Source: Acetobacteraceae bacterium
GTDB lineage: Bacteria > Pseudomonadota > Alphaproteobacteria > Acetobacterales > Acetobacteraceae
DNA length: 37,557 bases
Direction: 5' to 3'
Assembly (NCBI GenBank): GCA_003151425.1
Contig: PLXO01000039.1
Span: 1 to 37,557, forward strand
Positions 31,986-37,557 of the stretch are shown here, one piece after another; within the stretch, counting starts at the first letter, position 1, and every line of letters starts with the position of its first letter. Below the pieces are notes generated by a model. It searched no databases. It was given only the letters and a program-made list of their open reading frames with translations, and was not told where the DNA came from. The translations under genes were made by a program, and so were the position numbers.

Positions 31986-33419
31986 TCAATCCCCGCCCTG
32001 CGCCGCGCGGAACCCACCGACCCCGCGCTCGATCGCGGTGACATGGCGGGGCAAAAACCCGGTGGCGTCGGTCAACCCGCAGGCATGCGCGATCATCTCC
32101 ACCTCGTCCTGCACCCGCTGCGCATACCGCGCCACCCGCACCGCCTTGTCGGCCGGATCGAGCCCGGCGATCAGCCGTGGGTCGGCCGCCGTCACGCCGG
32201 TCGGGCACCGGCCGGAGCCGCACTTCATCGCCTGGATGCACCCCAAACTGAACATAAAACCCCGCGCGGAGGACACGAAATCCGCCCCCATGCACATCGC
32301 CCACGCCACCTTGTCGGGCGTCACCAGCTTGCCCGACGCGACGATGCGGATGCGCTCGTGCAACCCGTGCCGCTCGCGCGCCGCGGCGGTGATCGACAAC
32401 GCCTCGGTGATCGGCATGCCGACATAGTCGATCAGCGGGGCCGGAGCGGCGCCCGACCCGCCCTCGCCGCCATCGACCTGCACATAGTCCGGGCAATGTT
32501 CCGGAAACGTGATGCAGTTGCTGAACCACGCATCAAGGAAATCCAAATCCCCGACGACGAACTTCACCCCCACCGGCAGTCCGGTGACCTCGCGCACCCG
32601 GGCGATGAATTGGCCAAGCTCGGAAATGTTGCCGATGTCGCGGTGCCGGTTCGGGCTGATGCTAGCCTCGCCCGCCGGGATGCCGCGGATGGCGGCGATC
32701 TCCGGCGTGACCTTGGCCGCCGGCAGGATGCCACCCTTGCCCGGCTTGGCGCCCTGCGCCAGCTTGACCTCGAACATGCGCATCTGGGGATAGGCCGCGA
32801 TCTCCTTCAGCCGGTCCTCCGAGAGCTTCCCCTCGGCGTCGCGCACGCCGTACTTGGCGGTGCCCATCTGCATGATCAGGTCGCAGCCGCCGTCCAGGTG
32901 GTAGGGCGCCAGGCCGCCCTCGCCGGTGGCCATCCAGATGCCGGCCTGCTTGGCGCCGCGCGACAGGGCGGTGACCGCAGCCGAGGACAGCGCGCCGTAG
33001 CTCATGCCCGAGATGTTGAAGAAGCTCTTGGCGAAATAGGGTTCTCGACACGCGCCCGGCCCCTCGGCGATGCCGATCCATTTCCCGGGGTAGGACTGCT
33101 TTTCCTCATCCAGCACCGGGAACGCGGCGTTGCGGAACACGTAGGGCGGCACGTTCTCGCTGCCGAAGCTGACCAGGTTCGACACGCCTTTCGCCGACCG
33201 ATACACCCAGGCTCGATCCAGCCGGTTGAACGGCCGCTCCGCCCAATTCGGAAGATACTGATATTGCCGCATGTATTCGCCGAGCGTCTCGGCGAAATAG
33301 CGGAAATACCCGACTATCGGGAAGTTGCGCAGGATGGTGTGCTGGGTCTGCCGGCGGTTGTGGATATAGAGTGCGGCGAGCGCGGCGAGCAGCAGCAGTG
33401 CGGCGAATGTCCCGAGCAT
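31986..33419 (-). CDS. membrane-anchored FMN-binding glutamate synthase-domain protein
   Basis: A 477-residue protein with one N-terminal membrane helix (LGTFAALLLLAALAALYIH) and a GltB central/FMN domain. SGMSYGALSSAAVTALSRGAKQAGIWMATGEGGLAPYHLDGGCDLIMQMGTAKYGVRD is the typical FMN-barrel entry, with KLAQGAKPGKGGILPAAKVTPEIAAIRGI, DYVQVDGGEGGSGAAPAPLIDYVG and the iron-sulfur-type cluster MKCGSGRCPTGVT (glutamate synthase Cys region). It lacks the glutaminase domain, so it is one of the stand-alone glutamate-synthase-like oxidoreductases of unknown substrate found in many proteobacteria. Start: ATG at 33419 at the head of the membrane segment. It shares direction with pyrE upstream, 78 bp apart. 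Confidence 0.92.
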   Translation of the reverse strand: MLGTFAALLLLAALAALYIHNRRQTQHTILRNFPIVGYFRYFAETLGEYMRQYQYLPNWAERPFNRLDRAWVYRSAKGVSNLVSFGSENVPPYVFRNAAFPVLDEEKQSYPGKWIGIAEGPGACREPYFAKSFFNISGMSYGALSSAAVTALSRGAKQAGIWMATGEGGLAPYHLDGGCDLIMQMGTAKYGVRDAEGKLSEDRLKEIAAYPQMRMFEVKLAQGAKPGKGGILPAAKVTPEIAAIRGIPAGEASISPNRHRDIGNISELGQFIARVREVTGLPVGVKFVVGDLDFLDAWFSNCITFPEHCPDYVQVDGGEGGSGAAPAPLIDYVGMPITEALSITAAARERHGLHERIRIVASGKLVTPDKVAWAMCMGADFVSSARGFMFSLGCIQAMKCGSGRCPTGVTAADPRLIAGLDPADKAVRVARYAQRVQDEVEMIAHACGLTDATGFLPRHVTAIERGVGGFRAAQGGD

Positions 33420-33497
33420 GCTTGGCGTCCCCCCCGGCCACGTTGGTGCAGCCGGTATTACGTCACATTGGCCGAGGGAAATGTTGCCGTCGCAAGC

Positions 33498-34241
33498 TTA
33501 TTCGGTGTCGGCTGCCGCCTTGCGGGCCATCGCCTCCTCGGCCGAGGCAACCCCGCCATGCGCCGCCGACCACGCCACCGGGTCCTCCAGGAATTTCCGC
33601 ACCTCGGACAGCGCCCCTTCGGAGAAATACGGCCGCTCGCGGCAGGCTTCCAGCACGTCCCACCAGGTGCACAAATGGTGCAGCGCGATGTCCATCCGCG
33701 CCAGCGTTTCGAAGGCGCCGGGGAAGACGCCGTAGAAGAACACCACGAAGGTGTGGTTGACGACGGCGCCGGCGTCGCGCAACGCCTGAGCGAAGCGGAT
33801 CTTCGAGCCGCCGTCGGTGGTCAGGTCTTCCACCAGCAGCGTGCGCTTGCCTTCCGGCACGTCGCCCTCGATCAGCGCCGCGCGGCCGAAGCCCTTGGGT
33901 TTCTTGCGCACATAGGCCATCGGCGCGGCCATGCGGTCGGCGATCCAGGCGGCGAACGGAATGCCCGCGGTCTCGCCGCCGGCCACCACCTCGATGCTCT
34001 CGAAGCCGACGTGGCGGTTGATCTTCTCCACCGCCAGGTCGCAGATCTTGGCGCGCGCGCGGGGGAAATAGATGATCCGCCGGCAGTCGATGTAGACCGG
34101 CGACTTCCAGCCCGAGGTGAAGGTGTACGGCTCGTCGGGGCGGAAGTTGACCGCCTTGATCTCCAGCAGGATGCGCGCCGAGGTCAGCGCCGCGTCACGA
34201 TCCCAGTCGCTGCTCTGTCCGGCGTTGGCGGGCTTGGTCAT
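33498..34241 (-). CDS. pyrE: orotate phosphoribosyltransferase
   Basis: A 247-residue enzyme of pyrimidine synthesis joining orotate with PRPP to give OMP. The type I phosphoribosyltransferase loop [12 protein letters not shown] (135-146) is intact; [20 protein letters not shown] and [33 protein letters not shown] are family blocks with the catalytic Lys/Arg region. The longer form (about 230-250 residues) is usual for alphaproteobacteria. Start: ATG at 34241 after GAGGA. The 374-bp region upstream contains an 11-bp inverted repeat that could be an attenuator. Housekeeping gene with ordinary high-GC codon use. Confidence 0.96.
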   Translation of the reverse strand: MTKPANAGQSSDWDRDAALTSARILLEIKAVNFRPDEPYTFTSGWKSPVYIDCRRIIYFPRARAKICDLAVEKINRHVGFESIEVVAGGETAGIPFAAWIADRMAAPMAYVRKKPKGFGRAALIEGDVPEGKRTLLVEDLTTDGGSKIRFAQALRDAGAVVNHTFVVFFYGVFPGAFETLARMDIALHHLCTWWDVLEACRERPYFSEGALSEVRKFLEDPVAWSAAHGGVASAEEAMARKAAADTE

Positions 34242-34615
34242 CAGGCGAATCCTCGACTTGGCTGAGTGGCGACCGGGCTTTGCAGTGCGCCAGACCGGAG
34301 ACTGCGGAGTCGCGGCGCGGTGCGTGCGACCGACATGGCGCGACTCCGCTCGCGATCATGCTGGAATCGGCAAAACCCGGCAAATGCCGTGTGCCCGGTA
34401 CTGTGTGCGTTATCCCAATCGGCGTCTTGCTGTCACCGCGGATAACGCGCGCCGATCAACAGGCGGTTTGCGATTGGCAACAATTCTGCCCGCGCCAGCC
34501 GCTCGTTTGCCTTTCCGAGTGAGTGGGATGTCCCAGCGGCATGGGGCGCCGCCCGCGCGTGATCGCCGGCATCCTGTCCCCCCTGCAACAACGCGTCCCC
34601 CCGGCGGTTGCGTCG
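34242..34615 (-). promoter_or_regulatory. pyrE upstream region with an 11-bp inverted repeat
   Basis: GCGGAGTCGCG (34304-34314) and CGCGACTCCGC (34339-34349) are perfect inverses around a 24-nt loop, 63-108 bp before the pyrE ATG. Position fits a leader hairpin or operator. Nothing else was recognised in the gap. Confidence 0.4.
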
Positions 34616-35731
34616 CTATGGCTTTTTGGCTCCGCCATCCCCCGGCTTGCTGCCGCCATCCGCCGAAGGGGACTTCCCACCGCCGTCGCCGTCGGTCAGT
34701 CGGTCAGCCTGCTTGTCCAGCAGGCTGGGGACCAATTGCTCGACGAAGCCGCCGATGATGCCCAGCAGCAGGGCGAACGACGCCGACCGTGCGACATCCA
34801 GATCGCCGTGCAAGGTGTGCAGCGGCGGCACGATCCCGGTCGAGAACAGCAGCACCAGCGTTCCGCCCGACACCGCGCCGGTGATCAGACGAAGCACGCT
34901 GTCGGACAGGTTTCCCGCAAGGCCGATATCGAGTGCCACGGTGCGCGTGCGCAGGCCGATCGCGATTGACAGGATTGCGCCGAACAGTCCCGCCTCGGTC
35001 CCAAGCCACACGCTTTCGCCACGGTGGACCAGCGTCTGCGCGATCCACAGCAGCAGCAAGCCGAGGACACCAAAAGCCAGGGCGAACCGGACATACTGGG
35101 CGCGCCCGGCAGTCTCGCATTCTCCCAGGATGGCCACCCTTGCATCGGTTATCGTTTCGATCGCGTTCTTCGCCGATGCGCCGTCATTGTTCCCATCCAG
35201 CGCCAGCTGCAACGCGGTGGCAATCGATGAATCATAACTCTGCCGACGTGGCCAGCCGCGGAGCAGGGCTTGCAGCTTGGCGCGCTCGGTCCCCAGGGGC
35301 AGCAGCTTCGCCCGCTGCAACTGGCGCTTGGCCTGCGCGGACGAGAGCTGCGCCTGCACGCCCTCGCTTTCATAGGCAGGGTCGGGGCCCTGTATCGCGG
35401 ACCACCTGCCAGCTCGTCGCGGCCAGCTCCGTCCGCCTACTGCGCGGCCTTCCCCACCGTCGTCCGCACGGTCGGAGCTGTGCTCAAGCCGGCTATAGTA
35501 GACGATGTAATCCGGATCGCGCGCGTAGATGTACTTGACCGTGTTGCCCCGCTCATCGAGGCCGCCAACCTTTAACTCACCCCCGGTCGGCTGCGCTTCG
35601 TCGGGGGCGCCAGGTGGGGCAGGGTTATCGTTCGTGGCTGGCGGTGTCGTGGCATCCAGCTTGACCTGTGGGTCGACCACGCCCGGCACGGCGGCGATAG
35701 AATCGAGCGCAGACAGTGCATCGTTCGGCAT
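34616..35731 (-). CDS. multi-pass membrane protein with long N-terminal region, unknown
   Basis: A 371-residue protein of unknown family. The N-terminal ~150 residues are hydrophilic and Pro/Asp-rich (PGVVDPQVKLDATTPPATNDNPAPPG, then KVGGLDERGNTVKYIYARDPDYIVYYSRLE), followed by charged helices (SSAQAKRQLQRAKLLPLGTERAKLQALL). About four membrane segments lie at 215-345 (FALAFGVLGLLLLWIAQTLV; WLGTEAGLFGAILSIAIGL; LITGAVSGGTLVLLFSTGI; FALLLGIIGGFVEQLVPSLL), then a charged, Gly-rich tail (DGDGGGKSPSADGG). Start: ATG at 35731 behind GGGAGGGG. A perfect CRP-type palindrome lies 120 bp upstream. No enzyme motif was seen. Confidence 0.78.
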   Translation of the reverse strand: MPNDALSALDSIAAVPGVVDPQVKLDATTPPATNDNPAPPGAPDEAQPTGGELKVGGLDERGNTVKYIYARDPDYIVYYSRLEHSSDRADDGGEGRAVGGRSWPRRAGRWSAIQGPDPAYESEGVQAQLSSAQAKRQLQRAKLLPLGTERAKLQALLRGWPRRQSYDSSIATALQLALDGNNDGASAKNAIETITDARVAILGECETAGRAQYVRFALAFGVLGLLLLWIAQTLVHRGESVWLGTEAGLFGAILSIAIGLRTRTVALDIGLAGNLSDSVLRLITGAVSGGTLVLLFSTGIVPPLHTLHGDLDVARSASFALLLGIIGGFVEQLVPSLLDKQADRLTDGDGGGKSPSADGGSKPGDGGAKKP

Positions 35732-35849
35732 TCTTGGGCCCCTCCCGCTCCAAGTCTCGAGGCAGCAAGTCGAACTCGCCCCGCCCCTCGGCGCAACGCG
35801 CGTCGCACCCTAGTCTGCAACAAAAGTATCGCGCAATGGGTTGGCAAAC

Positions 35850-35867
35850 CTGTGACCCAGATCACAG
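35850..35867. promoter_or_regulatory. CRP-type site (perfect TGTGA-N6-TCACA palindrome)
   Basis: CTGTGACCCAGATCACAG matches the Crp/Fnr-family consensus TGTGA-N6-TCACA exactly on both half sites. It lies 119 bp before the membrane-protein ATG at 35731 and 427 bp before the divergent MFS gene. A Crp-like activator or repressor is implied; its gene is not in the window. Confidence 0.6.
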
Positions 35868-36293
35868 CACGATCAGATTGTGGGGTGAAACGCGCCGACA
35901 ATGCGCGCCCGTCGCGCGGTCGAGCGTCGAACCGGAGCCTCCTGCCCCGAGACCGCTCCGACCATCCTTCCTCCGTTTCGCGGCCCGAGCCGGCAAGGGG
36001 AGGGGGAGAATGTTACGCCCCAGCCCCGGCCTTCCCAAGCCCCCGGGGTCACGCCCGGCCTTCCCAAGCCCTCGGGGTCAAGCCCGCCATCACAAAAGGG
36101 CAATGGTGCCGACCAAACCAGGCCGCCGACCTATCCGCCATGCGTCTGCCGCGCGGCTGTCGCCGCGGGGCTACGTGCGCCGCCCGGCACGTGCAATGCT
36201 ACAAACCTGACCCTGCAACCGCGGGTCGGGAGGAACGATGCTGCCCCGCCAGTCACACGGCGCACGGACGGCGGACGGCGTGGCCGCCCGCCC
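35868..36293. repeat. gap with 29-bp tandem repeat before the MFS gene
   Basis: Two 29-bp units starting CCGGCCTTCCCAAGCCCYCG (36026 and 36055) lie in tandem, next to AAGGGGAGGGGGAGAA at 35996-36010. No gene was supported in this stretch; the open plus-strand frame upstream of 36294 is a GC-rich extension without family similarity. Confidence 0.6.
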
Positions 36294-37496
36294 ATGAGCG
36301 CGGCCGCGCACGCCCGACCCGCCGCGTCCACGATCGGTGCACTGCCGCGCCGCAAGGCGATGGCATACCTCAGCCTGTTCTTCGTGCCCGCCGTGGCGCA
36401 GGCGATCCTGCTCACGGTCGTGCCGCTGGAAGCGCTGAATCTGCTTGGTGGTGCGCGGGCGGTGACGCTGCTCTATGTCGCCGCTGGCCTCGTCGCGGTG
36501 GCCGGGCGCTTCTGCATTCCGTTCCTGGTGCGGCTGATCAAGCGGCGCTTCGTGTTCACCCTCGGTGCGCTGTCGCTCGCCGCCAGCGCCGTGCTGATGG
36601 CGGCCGACCGGTTGCCCGCGCTTGCCGTCGGCCTCGCGCTCAGCACCTTCGCCTTTGCCTGCATCGAGGTCACCAGCCAGCTTTACCTGCTGGACAACGT
36701 CTCGCGCCACGAGCTGCGGCACTTCGAGCCGCTCCGCATCTTTGCCAGCGCCGGCCCGTGGACGCTTGGCCCCTGGTTCGGCGTCTACCTGCAACACAGC
36801 GTCGGTTTCGCCGCGCCGTTCGCGATCACCATGGCCGCGTCGGTGGCGGTGATCGCGCTGTTCTGGTCGTTGCGTCTCGGCGAGAACGCGGTGATCACCT
36901 CGACGCGCCGCCCGCCGCCGAGCCCGGCACGCTATCTGCGACGCTTTTTCGCCCAGCCGCGACTGCGTCTGGCCTGGACGCTGGCGGCCGCCCGCTCCGC
37001 CTGGTGGAACATGTTCTTCGTGTATACGCCGATCTTCGCGGTGACCTCTGGGCTCGGTGCCGAAACGGGTGGCGTGATTGTCTCGATCGGCTCCGCTTGG
37101 ATGTGGATGGTGCCGCTCTGGGGCTGGGCCGGCCGACGCTACGGGCTGCGCCGCCTGCTGATGCTCGGCTACGCAGCGACGGGCGTGCTGAGCGTCTGCG
37201 CCGCACTGGCGTTCCACATCCCCTGGCTGGGCGCGGCGATGATCGTGCTGGCCGCGTTCGGCACCGAAACAATTGACGGCGCCGGCAATCTGCTGTTTCT
37301 GCGCGCCGTGCACGCCCACGAACGCTCGGAGATGACCACCGTGTTCGTCAGCTACCGCGATGTGGCCCAGCTCGGCCCGCCCGTGGTCTTCGCCATCCTG
37401 CTGTCGGTGTTCAGCTTGCCGTCCGTCTTCATCGCCAGCGGCGCCATGATGGTGGCAGCGGGGGCCCTGGCCCGTCACATCCCCCGCCGCCTCTGA
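36294..37496 (+). CDS. major facilitator superfamily transporter
   Basis: A 400-residue inner-membrane transporter with about 12 hydrophobic segments, from AYLSLFFVPAVAQAILLTVVPLEAL to VVFAILLSVFSLPSVFIASGAMMVAAGALA. The loop between helices 2 and 3 (VRLIKRRFVFTLGAL) and the repeat-half loop (WAGRRYGLRRLLMLGYAATGVL) follow the MFS G-x-x-x-D/R-R-x-G-R-R plan, weakly in the first half. A cytoplasmic linker (RLGENAVITSTRRPPPSPARYLRRFF) separates the two six-helix halves. Start: ATG at 36294, giving the normal ~400-residue length. Substrate not predictable; drug or sugar efflux are both possible. Confidence 0.88.
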   Translation: MSAAAHARPAASTIGALPRRKAMAYLSLFFVPAVAQAILLTVVPLEALNLLGGARAVTLLYVAAGLVAVAGRFCIPFLVRLIKRRFVFTLGALSLAASAVLMAADRLPALAVGLALSTFAFACIEVTSQLYLLDNVSRHELRHFEPLRIFASAGPWTLGPWFGVYLQHSVGFAAPFAITMAASVAVIALFWSLRLGENAVITSTRRPPPSPARYLRRFFAQPRLRLAWTLAAARSAWWNMFFVYTPIFAVTSGLGAETGGVIVSIGSAWMWMVPLWGWAGRRYGLRRLLMLGYAATGVLSVCAALAFHIPWLGAAMIVLAAFGTETIDGAGNLLFLRAVHAHERSEMTTVFVSYRDVAQLGPPVVFAILLSVFSLPSVFIASGAMMVAAGALARHIPRRL

Positions 37497-37557
37497 CGCA
37501 GCCCCCTCGTGTGAGGCGAAGCAAGGTCAGGTCTCCGCCCTGAAACCCGCCAGGGGG

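Noticed and set aside
1..37557. tRNA, rRNA or integrase marking the low-GC cassette
   Set aside because: No tRNA T-arm/anticodon pattern, rRNA segment, integrase gene or clear flanking direct repeats were found by eye around 27490-30410 or elsewhere.

Overview
The window reads as a GC-rich alphaproteobacterial chromosome segment. The best guess is Acetobacteraceae/Rhodospirillales, from the HGGxSTG-type protein, the DUF29 protein, the thrS-infC order, class I PHA synthase with a PhaR-type operator, and the intergenic palindromes typical of alphaproteobacteria. No rRNA, tRNA, CRISPR array, complete insertion sequence or phage structural gene was seen. All calls are from reading the sequence; no database search was possible.

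Layout. 1-3.7 kb (minus): an OmpR-type response regulator followed by a DUF29 protein, then a repeat-rich stretch with an HGGxSTG protein whose C-terminal half is built from 141-bp in-frame repeats. 3.8-10.7 kb (minus): PHA synthase, FabI-like reductase, slipin, plasma-membrane-type P-ATPase and a universal stress protein interrupted by one in-frame UGA. 10.8-13.5 kb (minus): a DUF1127 protein whose promoter, operator and ribosome-binding region matches that of phaC, then a Tat-exported amidohydrolase coupled to an orphan branched-chain-amino-acid-type binding protein. 13.6-18 kb (minus): a small acidic protein, a coiled-coil gene split by a ~96-bp MITE-like insert, infC (probably starting at AUA) and thrS. 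18.2-27.2 kb (plus): an aldo/keto reductase, a Spy/CpxP-like periplasmic protein, a Gly/His-rich secreted protein, a NitT/TauT-type ABC importer and a BisC/TorA-type molybdopterin reductase. 27.7-30.4 kb (plus): a cassette of clearly lower GC with a beta-class DNA methyltransferase and two coupled genes I cannot identify. 30.4-31.9 kb (minus): a truncated nucleotidyltransferase with its small partner, and a HepT/MntA-type toxin-antitoxin pair whose antitoxin carries an N-terminal ribbon-helix-helix. 32-35.7 kb (minus): a membrane-anchored glutamate-synthase-domain protein, pyrE and a multi-pass membrane protein. 36.3-37.5 kb (plus): an MFS transporter.

How genes may work together. The phaC-fabI-slipin-ATPase-usp string looks like a carbon-storage, membrane-energy and stress cluster, probably controlled by a PhaR-like repressor that also controls the DUF1127 gene. 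The ABC importer and the cofactor-dependent reductase may form an uptake-and-reduction route. The strongest candidate for an undescribed system is the low-GC methyltransferase cassette at 27.7-30.4 kb, which sits next to a truncated nucleotidyltransferase gene and a toxin-antitoxin pair, as in a small defence island.
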